Shown: one piece after another, positions 26,521-34,644 of the stretch
Numbering within the stretch: position 1 is the first letter of the stretch
Layout: every line of letters starts with the position of its first letter
Source of the DNA: Aquimonas sp002352135
Lineage (GTDB): Bacteria > Pseudomonadota > Gammaproteobacteria > Xanthomonadales > Xanthomonadaceae
Direction of reading: 5' to 3'
Length of the DNA: 64,000 nt
Assembly (NCBI GenBank): GCA_035440755.1
Contig: DAORND010000007.1
Location: forward strand, 1 to 64,000
Made by a program: the position numbers and the translations under genes
Notes under the pieces: model-generated
Databases searched by the model: none
The model's input: the letters and a program-made list of their open reading frames with translations, nothing else
Told to the model about the DNA's origin: nothing

Positions 26521-27798
26521 TCACGCACTCAGATGTTGACCGCCGTCCACCGGGATCACGGTACCGGTGATGTGTCTGGCCGCGTCACTGACCAGGTAGC
26601 GCGCCAACTGGCCGACATCGTCGATATCCGCCAGTTGATGGATCGGCACCTGGGCGGCTGCATCCGCCAACAGCTCGTCGAAGCGATCAATGCCGGACGC
26701 GGCTCGGGTGCGAATGGGGCCGGGCGAGATCGCATGGGCGCGAATGCCTTTGGGGCCGAGTTCGGCGGCGACGTAGCGAACGCTGCTTTCCAGTGCGGCC
26801 TTGACTGGGCCCATCAGGTTGTAGTGCTCGACGACGCGCGATGAGCCATAGAAGGTCACCGTCAACAACGTTCCGCCCTGCGACATCAGTGGCTCAGCGA
26901 GCTTGGCCATGCGCAGGAACGAGTGCACCGAGACATCCATGGCTTGCGAGAAGCCTTCCGACGAGGCATCGACCACCCGACCGTGCAGATCGTCGCGCGG
27001 TGCGAAGGCGATCGAGTGCAGTACGAAATCCAACCGTCCCCATTGCTGCTCGATGGCGGCAAACACGCCTTCCAGCGCTCCCGGTTCACGTACATCGCAG
27101 GGCAGGATCAAAGGCGCATTCAGACCTTCCGCCAAGGGCCGCACATGTGGCTCGGCCTTGCTGTTGAGGAAGGTGATCGCCAACTCGGCACCGGCGCTCT
27201 GCAATGCCCGTGCGCAGCCATAGGCGATGGATTGATTGTTGGCAATGCCGACGATCAGACCGCGCTTGCCGCTCAGGTCGAGCGGATCGTGGCCGTGATG
27301 ATGCACGCTGGCGGAAGGCAGTTCGACCGCTGGCCAGGTCACTTTTTCGCGTGGTGCCAGCACTTCGGCGGTACCGGTGATAACGTTCTCGCCAAACTGG
27401 TTGACACAACGGCAATCCAGCAAGGCGATGCGCTTTTCGGGTCGCAGTTCGCGCACCGTGACTTCTGCCGTAATCGTGTCACCTGGCCTTACCGGACGGC
27501 GAAAGCGCAGATCCTGGCCGAGATAGATCGTGCCGGGTCCGGGCAGTTGCGTGCCAAGGACGGCGGATATCAGTGCGCCACCCCACATGCCGTGGCCGAT
27601 GATGCTGTGGAACTGCCCTTTCTCGGCAAATGCCGGGTCGAGATGGGCGGGATTGATGTCGCCCGACACGGCGGCAAATAGCTCGATATCCGTGCGACTG
27701 AGCACATGCGAAAAGCGTGCACTGTCCCCGATGGCAAGCTCATCGAAGGTGCGGTTGGACAACAGGGTCGGGGCGTCGTCGATGGGTAGCTGGGACAT
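26521..27798 (-). CDS. MaoC-like hydratase fused to a FabI-like enoyl-ACP reductase
   Basis: 425 aa in two parts. Residues about 10-150 are a MaoC/PhaJ hot-dog domain with the hydratase-2 signature F-A-A-V-S-G-D-I-N-P-A-H-L-D-P-A-F-A (catalytic Asp and His) followed by G-H-G-M-W-G-G. After a short linker (about 150-170), residues 170-425 are a short-chain reductase of FabI type: G-L-I-V-G-I-A-N-N-Q-S-I-A-Y-G and H-Y-N-L-M-G-P-V-K-A-A-L-E with the catalytic Tyr and Lys. The usual upstream Tyr (S-Y-L-G in E. coli) is T-F-Y-G, so Tyr is shifted by one. It could hydrate/dehydrate and reduce the same acyl chain. The carrier (ACP or CoA) is not determined. Start at 27798 gives a clean hot-dog domain. 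Confidence 0.85.
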   Translation of the reverse strand: MSQLPIDDAPTLLSNRTFDELAIGDSARFSHVLSRTDIELFAAVSGDINPAHLDPAFAEKGQFHSIIGHGMWGGALISAVLGTQLPGPGTIYLGQDLRFRRPVRPGDTITAEVTVRELRPEKRIALLDCRCVNQFGENVITGTAEVLAPREKVTWPAVELPSASVHHHGHDPLDLSGKRGLIVGIANNQSIAYGCARALQSAGAELAITFLNSKAEPHVRPLAEGLNAPLILPCDVREPGALEGVFAAIEQQWGRLDFVLHSIAFAPRDDLHGRVVDASSEGFSQAMDVSVHSFLRMAKLAEPLMSQGGTLLTVTFYGSSRVVEHYNLMGPVKAALESSVRYVAAELGPKGIRAHAISPGPIRTRAASGIDRFDELLADAAAQVPIHQLADIDDVGQLARYLVSDAARHITGTVIPVDGGQHLSA

Positions 27799-28028
27799 GA
27801 TGGAGTTCCACAAGGAGGCACGAGAATTGTGCGCTCGCAACGTCGCGTTGATATGACGGTATCTGGCCATTTATATCGCCAATACGACGATTCTTGAGCG
27901 CCAATGCGTCAAAACGATGCGCTGTCCGAGCAATATTGCTGCTATGCAATATCCAGTCCTGACGAGTGCGTCCCGCTGGCTCCAGGGTGTACCGTCGGCG
28001 CTCTGGAGAGCGGTCGCAAGCGCGTGGC

Positions 28029-29144
28029 TCAGACCTTTTCTGTGTTCAAAGGCATTTCGACAATGGTGTCGCTGCCTTCCAGTACCGCTGCCTCACGGCG
28101 CAGGTCGTATTGTTCGCCGTACATGCGACGGATGCGCTGTCGGGCGTTGTCGAGACCGATGTCGCCGACATCGATGCGACTGTCGTCGCTCTGATCGCTG
28201 ACCCGGAGAATCAGTCGGCCGTGGTCGGCGCGAGCGACCAGTTTGACCGCGACCAGCGCCTTGCTGGGATCGGCGCTGCGCCGCAAGGCAGCGTCTACCA
28301 AGGGTTGCAGCAGCAGACGCGGAACACGCGCATGGCGCAGCTCTTCAGGAATGTCGATCTGCACGAACAGGCGTTCGTCAAAGCGCAGGCGCATGATGTC
28401 CAGATACAGGTCGAGCAGACGCAGTTCCTCGGCCAGAGAGGTCTCATGTTGCTGCTCAGGCGAGAAGGCATGCTTCAGCAGTGAGGACAGGCGCGCGATC
28501 ATTTCTTCCGCCGCCGCCGGTTTGCTGTAGATCAGCGTCGAGACTGCATTCAGGGTAGTGAACAGGAAGTGCGGTTCAAGCTGTCGACGCAGCGCATCGA
28601 GCTGAGCGAGCGTGAGGTGGGCGCGCATGCGCTCGGCGTCGAGTTCGCGATTGCGTGCAGCCCGGTAGCGGTCAATCGTGTGGGTGATGGCGATGACCAG
28701 TCCGTAGACGATCATCTGGTTCGGCAGGGAAAGCAGATAGCGTTGTACCGTGGGCAGGTAGTCGACTTCGGCAATGCCGGGCAGGTAGATCAGTGCCCAG
28801 CGGCTCATCGAGTTGAGCGTGGTATGCAGCATGCCCGTCAGCGCGGCGAACGGCAGGTGCAGCCCGATGCGACGGCTCCAACCCGCACCCATGACCGGCC
28901 AGCGCCGCGCCAGCCAGACCATCAATGGCACCAGCAGGGCGGCCGAATAAGCGCTCGACAGCTCCTCGATCAGCACGCGCAGAATGTCGGCATCCTTGCC
29001 GCCCGCGATACGACTGAGATAGCGGTCGATAAACAGCACCGCGCCCAGCGCACTGCTGAGGAAGAACAGTCCCCAAGCCAGTCGCTGGCGGCGCACACGG
29101 GCGCGCACTGGGTCGATGCGGGGTGGGTGTTCGGTCAGGGGCAT
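28029..29144 (-). CDS. LytS/YehU-type membrane sensor kinase with a degenerate ATP-binding domain
   Basis: 371 aa from M at 29144 (M-P-L-T-E-H-P-P). Four hydrophobic segments in residues 30-165, then a His_kinase domain with L-E-P-H-F-L-F-T-T-L-N-A-V containing the phosphoacceptor His. In the ATPase part, the N-box position usually reading E-N-A reads V-D-A-A, and the D-x-G-x-G position reads D-Q-S-D-D-S, so the Mg/ATP residues appear lost; G-L-D-N-A-R-Q-R-I remains. No LytTR response regulator lies next to it, so it is an orphan here. It may bind a partner without phosphorylating it. Neighbours give no clear pathway. Confidence 0.75.
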   Translation of the reverse strand: MPLTEHPPRIDPVRARVRRQRLAWGLFFLSSALGAVLFIDRYLSRIAGGKDADILRVLIEELSSAYSAALLVPLMVWLARRWPVMGAGWSRRIGLHLPFAALTGMLHTTLNSMSRWALIYLPGIAEVDYLPTVQRYLLSLPNQMIVYGLVIAITHTIDRYRAARNRELDAERMRAHLTLAQLDALRRQLEPHFLFTTLNAVSTLIYSKPAAAEEMIARLSSLLKHAFSPEQQHETSLAEELRLLDLYLDIMRLRFDERLFVQIDIPEELRHARVPRLLLQPLVDAALRRSADPSKALVAVKLVARADHGRLILRVSDQSDDSRIDVGDIGLDNARQRIRRMYGEQYDLRREAAVLEGSDTIVEMPLNTEKV

Positions 29145-29271
29145 GGGCGTTGGCGACGGCGGTAAGGTGCTCAGACTACCGATCACACGGCGCGTCGTCG
29201 ATGCGGAGAGGCCGGTGGGTACGGACTGACGACGCGGCGCGCGCGCCGTAAGCCAGTCTCTGGACTGGCCA

Positions 29272-30129
29272 TCAAAAACGTGTCAACCAAGGGTCGTGAT
29301 CTGCCGACTCGCCGCGCACAATACTCAGATAGCGCTCACGTAGTGCCAATGTGACTGGATTGGGGCCTAGTTCGCGTTGGTCGAGCTGCCCAACCTGGGC
29401 GATTTCCGCCGAGGTGCCGGTGAGGAAGATTTCATCCGCCTCGCGCAGCTCTTCCAGGCTGACCGCACGACTGTCCGCACCCGTCAGTTCGATGACCGTG
29501 CGGCGGGTGATGCCACCGAGCGCATCAGGATGTTCCACTGCCGTGATCTGGCCGTTCTTGACCATGAAGACGTTCTCGCCGGTGCATTCGACCACCAGGC
29601 CGGATTCATCGGTGAACAGTGCTTCGCCGAAACCACGCGTGGTCGCTTCGTGCTTGGCCATCAGCGAGTTGACGTAGGCGCCGCACAGCTTCAGCGGAGG
29701 AATCGAGGTGTGGCGGTTGCGCCGGAACGGACTGTGGGCGAGTTTCACCTTGGCGCTGCCAAGGTGCGAATTCCACGGCACGCTGGCGACCCAGTGATGC
29801 TGCTGCAGCGCTTCCACATCCAGACCCAGACCGGAGCCGTAAAAACTCAACGGGCGGATGTAGGCGTCGCGGTGCTGGTTGGCGCGCAGCACGGCAAGGA
29901 TCGCCTCGCCGATTTCGTCCATATCGAAGTCGATGCCGATCACCTCGCAGCCCTGCTTCATGCGCAACAGGTGGTCACGCAAGCGGAAGATGGCTGCGCC
30001 ATCGCGGGTGGCGTAGCTGCGAATGCCTTCGAAAACACCGGTGCCGTAGTGCAGGGCATTGACGTTGAGTGGCACCGAAAAGGTGTCGGCCGGACCGAGG
30101 CGGGCATCCATCCACTGGTAAAGGCTCAT
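29272..30129 (-). CDS. ilvE: Branched-chain amino acid aminotransferase
   Basis: PLP enzyme making Val, Leu and Ile from their keto acids; last step of the pathway. 285 aa, class IV fold. The PLP Lys is in P-L-K-L-C-G-A-Y-V-N-S-L. Other family landmarks: Y-G-T-G-V-F-E-G-I-R, R-D-H-L-L-R, E-C-T-G-E-N-V-F and G-G-I-T-R-R-T-V-I-E-L. The ATG at 30129 overlaps the ilvM stop as ATGA, which decides against the longer frame to 30240. Last gene of the ilv operon in this window. Confidence 0.93.
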   Translation of the reverse strand: MSLYQWMDARLGPADTFSVPLNVNALHYGTGVFEGIRSYATRDGAAIFRLRDHLLRMKQGCEVIGIDFDMDEIGEAILAVLRANQHRDAYIRPLSFYGSGLGLDVEALQQHHWVASVPWNSHLGSAKVKLAHSPFRRNRHTSIPPLKLCGAYVNSLMAKHEATTRGFGEALFTDESGLVVECTGENVFMVKNGQITAVEHPDALGGITRRTVIELTGADSRAVSLEELREADEIFLTGTSAEIAQVGQLDQRELGPNPVTLALRERYLSIVRGESADHDPWLTRF

Positions 30130-30368
30130 GCAATCGCCTCCTCGCGAATCTCGACGGCCAGGCAGTCGTAGAGTTTTTCCATCTGCTTGCGCAGGCTGTC
30201 GGCGCCGCGTTCGCCTTCGACCAGCAACATGAGATGCCATTCCTGGGCGTCCTGCTGTTGACGGCCTTCCACCGCAAGAGGCGTATAGCCACGACGCTCA
30301 GCCGTACCGATGACGCGCAGCAGCGCGCCTTCGGCGGGTCGCAGAATCAGATCAAGCCGGTATCGCAT
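30126..30368 (-). CDS. ilvM: Acetolactate synthase small subunit, short IlvM type
   Basis: 80 aa, one ACT-like domain (M-R-Y-R-L-D-L-I-L-R-P-A-E-G-A-L-L-R-V) as in enterobacterial IlvM; it would bind the large subunit and set activity and feedback response. It overlaps ilvG by 17 nt and ilvE by ATGA, so translation is probably coupled. It is too short to carry the C-terminal regulatory domain of IlvN/IlvH. Confidence 0.8.
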   Translation of the reverse strand: MRYRLDLILRPAEGALLRVIGTAERRGYTPLAVEGRQQQDAQEWHLMLLVEGERGADSLRKQMEKLYDCLAVEIREEAIA

Positions 30369-32058
30369 GGGGGGTCTCGGCCTCGTCCAGCATGGTGGCG
30401 TTACTGTGATTGGGAGGAACCAGCGGCCAGACGTTGGCGCGCGCATCGATCACGACGTGAAGCATCGCCGGACCGGGCGTCGCCAGCAGTTCGCGCAGCG
30501 CCGCCTCGGTGTCTTCGCGACGTTCCAGTTTGATCGCCGGGATGCGGAACACGCGGCACAAGGCGGCGAAATCGGGATTGTCTGACAGGTCGATTTCGCT
30601 GTAGTTGCGATCAAAGAACAGCTCCTGCCATTGCCGCACCATGCCCAGTGTGCTGTTGTCGAGCAGGATCATCTTGATTGGCAACTGGCAACGCGCCACG
30701 GTGGCCAGTTCCTGGATGTTCATCATGATGCTGCCATCGCCCGACACCAGCACCACCGGGCGATCCGGGCAACTGAATTGCGCACCGATGGCCGCAGGCA
30801 GGCCAAAGCCCATGGTGCCCAGCGCGCCAGAGGTGAGATGGTTGCGTGGATGATGGAACTTCCAATGTTGCGCCACCCACATCTGATGCTGGCCGACGTC
30901 GCAAGCCACGATGGTGTCGGGCGGAGCGATCTCGGACATCCGCTTGAGCAGGGCTGGAGCGTAGACGCCCTTGCCAGGCGCGTCGTAGCGTGGCGCGGAG
31001 CTGGCCTTCATCTGCATGCAGCGGCGATGCCATTCGGCACAGTTCGAGCGTGCTGCCGATAGGGCTGAGAGCGTTTCATGCAAGTCGCCATACAAAGGAA
31101 TGTCGGCTTGTCGCAGCTTGCTGATTTCGGCGATGTCGGCATCGAGGTGAATGACGCGGGCATTGGGAGCGAACTCGGCCAGCTTGCCGGTAGCGCGGTC
31201 ATCGAAGCGCGCACCGACCACGATCAGCAGATCGCAGTTCTGCACGGCCATGTTGGCGGCACGCGTGCCATGCATGCCCAGCATGCCGATCAGGTAGGGA
31301 TGCTCCGGTGGCAGATTCCCCAGACCGCGCAGGGTGGTCACGGTGGGCAGCTTGGCAGCCTCGACAAATTGCCGGAACGGCTCGACCGCTTCGGCCAGTG
31401 TGATGCCTTGACCGGAGTAGATTACCGGGCGCTCGGCACTGGCGATCGCAGCGATGGCTTCAGCCAAGCCATCGGCAGGCGCCGAAGGCAAGGTGTCGGC
31501 CGCTGCCGGTTCCAGCAGACTCATGTGGGTCGCCGAGGCGATCTGCACATCCTTGGGGAAATCGATCAGCACCGGACCCGGTCGGCCACTGCGCGCAACG
31601 CGGAAGGCTTCGTGAACGACGTGCGGCAGGTCTTCGATTTTGCGCAGCAGGAAACTGTGTTTCACGATCGGCAGGGTCATGCCGTAGACGTCCAGCTCCT
31701 GAAAGGCATCGGTACCCATCAAGGTGGTCGGCACTTGACCAGTAAGTACCACCATCGGCACCGAATCCAGAAAGGCATCGGCGATGCCGGTGACCAGATT
31801 GGATGCGCCAGGGCCCGAGGTGGCCACACACACGCCCACACGTCCCGAAGCGCGGGCGAATCCGTTCGCCGCCAGCGCCGCACCCTGCTCGTGGCGAGTG
31901 AGGATGTGGCGCAGCTTCGAACCCACCAGCGCGTCATAGAAAGGCATGATCGCGCCGCCCGGATAGCCGAACAGCACATCCACCCCTTCGGCCTCCAGCG
32001 CCTGCACCATCAGGTGCGCGCCATTCTTGGCCGGCGCGCGGGCGGTGTCGGAACTCAT
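30352..32058 (-). CDS. ilvG: Acetolactate synthase large subunit
   Basis: TPP- and FAD-dependent enzyme condensing two pyruvates or pyruvate plus 2-oxobutyrate, first common step to branched-chain amino acids. 568 aa, normal length. Catalytic Glu in R-H-E-Q-G-A-A; G-Y-P-G-G-A-I near the N-terminus; FAD region G-A-R-F-D-D-R-A-T-G-K; TPP/Mg motif G-D-G-S-I-M-M ending at L-D-N-S. The start overlaps the ilvC stop as ATGA. Pairing with an IlvM subunit supports the IlvG (AHAS II-like) assignment. Confidence 0.94.
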   Translation of the reverse strand: MSSDTARAPAKNGAHLMVQALEAEGVDVLFGYPGGAIMPFYDALVGSKLRHILTRHEQGAALAANGFARASGRVGVCVATSGPGASNLVTGIADAFLDSVPMVVLTGQVPTTLMGTDAFQELDVYGMTLPIVKHSFLLRKIEDLPHVVHEAFRVARSGRPGPVLIDFPKDVQIASATHMSLLEPAAADTLPSAPADGLAEAIAAIASAERPVIYSGQGITLAEAVEPFRQFVEAAKLPTVTTLRGLGNLPPEHPYLIGMLGMHGTRAANMAVQNCDLLIVVGARFDDRATGKLAEFAPNARVIHLDADIAEISKLRQADIPLYGDLHETLSALSAARSNCAEWHRRCMQMKASSAPRYDAPGKGVYAPALLKRMSEIAPPDTIVACDVGQHQMWVAQHWKFHHPRNHLTSGALGTMGFGLPAAIGAQFSCPDRPVVLVSGDGSIMMNIQELATVARCQLPIKMILLDNSTLGMVRQWQELFFDRNYSEIDLSDNPDFAALCRVFRIPAIKLERREDTEAALRELLATPGPAMLHVVIDARANVWPLVPPNHSNATMLDEAETPHAIPA

Positions 32059-33056
32059 GTCACCGGGTCCTGTTCGGGTGTGGCATTGGACTGCAGCCAG
32101 ACCATCTTGGCGCGCAGTGCCTTGCCGACCTGTTCGATGGGGTGATCCAGATCGGCCTGCTTGAACTTCTTGTAGTTGGGCAGACCGGCTTCGTACTCGG
32201 CGACCCAGTTGTTGGTGAAGGTGCCATTCTGGATGTCGGTCAGGACGTCCTTCATGCGGGCCTTGACGCTGGCATCAATCACCCGTGGGCCGCTGACGTA
32301 GTCACCGTATTGCGCGGTCTCGGAGACGAACTCCAGCATGCGGGTGATACCTCCTTCGTAGAACAGGTCGACGATCAGCTTCAGCTCGTGCAGCACTTCG
32401 TAGTAGGCGATTTCCGGCTGGTAACCGGCTTCCACCAACACTTCAAAACCGGCCTGAACCAGGGAGGATGCGCCACCGCACAGCACCGCCTGTTCGCCGA
32501 ACAGATCGGTTTCGGTTTCTTCCTTGAAGGTCGTCTTGATGACATTGGCGCGCGCGCCGCCCAGACCTGAGGCGTAGGCCAGTGCGTACTGCTCGGCCTT
32601 GCCGCTCTTGTCCTGGTAGATCGCATAGATGCAAGGCACGCCACGACCGATTTCATACTCTCGACGTACCAGCGCGCCCGGACCTTTGGGTGCGACAAGC
32701 ACCACATCGAGATCCTCGCGCGGCGCGATCATGCCGAAGTGCACGTTCAATCCGTGCGCGAACAACAGGCAAGCGCCCTGCTTCATGTTGGGCGCCAGCA
32801 CCTCGGAGTAGAGCTTCTTCTGCACCATGTCGGGAGTCAGCACCGCGACCAGATCGGCGTCCTTGACCGCATCGGCGGGCGACTTGACGGTGAAGCCATC
32901 GGCCTTGGCCTTGGCTTCGGTGGGGCCGCCCGGGCGCAGGCCAATGACCACATCACAACCGGAGTCGCGCAGGTTCAATGCGTGGGCACGGCCCTGACTG
33001 CCGTAACCGACGACGGCGATGCGGGAAAGGAAGCTGGCGGGTACGGTCTGGGTCAT
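32055..33056 (-). CDS. ilvC: Ketol-acid reductoisomerase, class I
   Basis: Isomerises and reduces acetolactate with NAD(P)H. 333 aa, the short class I form. N-terminal dinucleotide motif G-Y-G-S-Q-G-R-A-H-A followed by G-L-R-P-G-G; catalytic metal ligands in D-L-F-G-E-Q-A-V-L-C-G and the E-x3-E segment Y-E-V-L-H-E-L-K-L. M at 33056 is the start expected for the family; the open frame extends further to 33134 but crosses no plausible coding sequence. First structural gene of the operon, downstream of a leader peptide and attenuator. Confidence 0.95.
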   Translation of the reverse strand: MTQTVPASFLSRIAVVGYGSQGRAHALNLRDSGCDVVIGLRPGGPTEAKAKADGFTVKSPADAVKDADLVAVLTPDMVQKKLYSEVLAPNMKQGACLLFAHGLNVHFGMIAPREDLDVVLVAPKGPGALVRREYEIGRGVPCIYAIYQDKSGKAEQYALAYASGLGGARANVIKTTFKEETETDLFGEQAVLCGGASSLVQAGFEVLVEAGYQPEIAYYEVLHELKLIVDLFYEGGITRMLEFVSETAQYGDYVSGPRVIDASVKARMKDVLTDIQNGTFTNNWVAEYEAGLPNYKKFKQADLDHPIEQVGKALRAKMVWLQSNATPEQDPVT

Positions 33057-33149
33057 GGCGGGTCCTGCAATGAGATGGGGTGAAAGAAAGGGGGTGGGTC
33101 TAACAGGTGAAGGGGCAGTGGTGCGTGGTTGCAATGCGGCTACGGGCTT

Positions 33150-33182
33150 AAAAAAAACCCCGCTCCGTTGCCGGGCGGGGTT
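33150..33182 (-). terminator. Attenuator terminator of the ilv operon
   Basis: On the reverse strand AACCCCGC / GCGGGGTT arms (33182-33175, 33163-33156) with an inner CCG/CGG pairing, followed by eight T (33157-33150). It lies 40 nt after the leader-peptide stop and 94 nt before ilvC. Confidence 0.88.
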
Positions 33183-33221
33183 CTGGGTTTCGGGTTCCTT
33201 GCTGCGTTGAACCGTAACGAC

Positions 33222-33284
33222 CTATCCCGCACCGACTGGCGAGGTAATAAGAAGTACGAGTACTACAAGCACCGCCCAGAGCAT
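33222..33284 (-). CDS. ilvL: ilv operon leader peptide
   Basis: Twenty-codon reading frame MLWAVLVVLVLLITSPVGAG: 11 of 20 residues are Val, Leu or Ile, with ten of them between positions 2 and 13. It precedes a hairpin with a T-run and then ilvC, the arrangement of ribosome-mediated attenuation: stalling at Val/Leu/Ile codons when the charged tRNAs are scarce would prevent the terminator from forming. The ribosome site is weak. Too short for routine gene callers. Confidence 0.85.
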   Translation of the reverse strand: MLWAVLVVLVLLITSPVGAG

Positions 33285-33626
33285 CAAGCCCAACTCAACA
33301 GACCGCGGCTGCACGGGGCAGCGGGCGACAGTCGGTTGGTGGCGATGGGTGCGGTTCATGGTGCGGAGCAAAACACAGCGCAAATCGCAGTGTCAACCAT
33401 CCAAACGTCGCAAGGCGTGATGGTTTCAATGGCAACGAAACGGGGAGGGCAAGCACTTCAGCATTACCCAGGTTTGCCGCTAACTCTGGCGCGGCATGTC
33501 TTAGGCCCTGGATGCCCTTATTCACAAGGCTTCACTGGCCTTGACCACATGCTCAGTGGTGACCATGCTGTGCCCAATGGCGGTGCCGGACTGACTCCCG
33601 CACCCTGCCACGACAAGGAGAGTGAC
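33285..33626. other. Intergenic region with the ilv promoter
   Basis: No gene supported. On the reverse strand a perfect TTGACA (33396-33391) is followed at 15 nt by TGTTTT, a poor -10, which would give a leader RNA of about 75 nt before the leader-peptide ATG. The forward strand carries the start signals of the DUF2333 gene (AAGGAG at 33615-33620). The open forward frame through this stretch has no protein-like character. Confidence 0.4.
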
Positions 33627-34640
33627 GTGGTGGATATGACAAAGCGTCCAACCTCGCGTTGGAAATGGCGCGCTGCGGCGAGTGTCCTTGCGCTGCTGAT
33701 CGTTGCTCTGGGAAGCACCATGTGGTGGTGGGATGACGAGCCAGAGTCTTTCGATGTGGTGGCGATGGCCAAGCGCAACAGCGAAATGCGTCAGCGCGAG
33801 TGGGTCATTGGTACCGCCAGCAGCGAGGCCTTGATCGCGGTATCACGGACCCTGCTTGATAAGCGCGGTGGCTACCTCAGCAACGACTGGATGCCACCCG
33901 GCGTGTGGATGGATAACGTGCCCAACTGGGAGTTCGGCGTGCTGGTGCAAGTGCGCGATTTCACCAAGGCCTTGCGGAATGAGTTCAGCCGTTCACAGAC
34001 ACAGAGCACAGAGGACGCCGATCTGGCCGAGGCCGACCCTTTGTTCTCCTCGCCGAATGATCGATGGTTGTTGCCGTCTTCGGAAGGGCAATACGAGAAG
34101 GCGATCACGCACGTCGAAGGCTACCTTGAGCGTCTGACGGATGGCGATCCTTACAACGCACAGTTTTTCGCCCGTGCCGACAATCTGGCCGATTGGTTGG
34201 CCGTGGTGGAAAAGCGTCTGGGTTCGCTGTCGCAGCGGCTTTCGGCCAGCGTCGGTCAATTGCGCATCGATACCGACTTGAGTGGCGATCCCAGCGCACG
34301 CCAGTCAACACCCGGTCCCGGCACGCGGGTGGTCAAAACGCCATGGACGCAGCTCGACGATGTCTTCTACGAAGCGCGCGGCACGACATGGGCTCTGCTG
34401 CACTTCCTGCGAGCCATTGAGCATGACTTTGCCGAGGTGCTCGAAGACAAGAACGCATTGGTCAGCCTGCAGCAGATCATTCGCGAACTGGAAGAAAGTC
34501 AGCACGATCTTGGCTCGCCAATGGTGCTGAACGGCTCACCCTTTGGATTCTTCGCCAACCACTCCTTGGTCATGGCCAACTACGTCTCGCGCGCCAACGC
34601 GGCTGTCATTGATCTTCGCAAGCTGCTGGAGCGCGGCTGA
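33627..34640 (+). CDS. DUF2333 family membrane-anchored protein
   Basis: 337 aa. One N-terminal transmembrane segment about 17-33 (A-S-V-L-A-L-L-I-V-A-L-G-S), then W-W-W-D-D-E-P and a long soluble region matching the uncharacterised DUF2333 proteins of gammaproteobacteria (W-x-P-P-G-V-W-M-D-N-M/V-P-N-W-E-F-G-V-L-x-Q-V-R-D). The start is taken as GTG at 33627, 6 nt after AAGGAG; ATG at 33636 would be 15 nt away. Followed after 4 nt by a diguanylate cyclase, so likely coexpressed. Function unknown. Confidence 0.8.
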   Translation: MVDMTKRPTSRWKWRAAASVLALLIVALGSTMWWWDDEPESFDVVAMAKRNSEMRQREWVIGTASSEALIAVSRTLLDKRGGYLSNDWMPPGVWMDNVPNWEFGVLVQVRDFTKALRNEFSRSQTQSTEDADLAEADPLFSSPNDRWLLPSSEGQYEKAITHVEGYLERLTDGDPYNAQFFARADNLADWLAVVEKRLGSLSQRLSASVGQLRIDTDLSGDPSARQSTPGPGTRVVKTPWTQLDDVFYEARGTTWALLHFLRAIEHDFAEVLEDKNALVSLQQIIRELEESQHDLGSPMVLNGSPFGFFANHSLVMANYVSRANAAVIDLRKLLERG

Positions 34641-34644
34641 GGGC

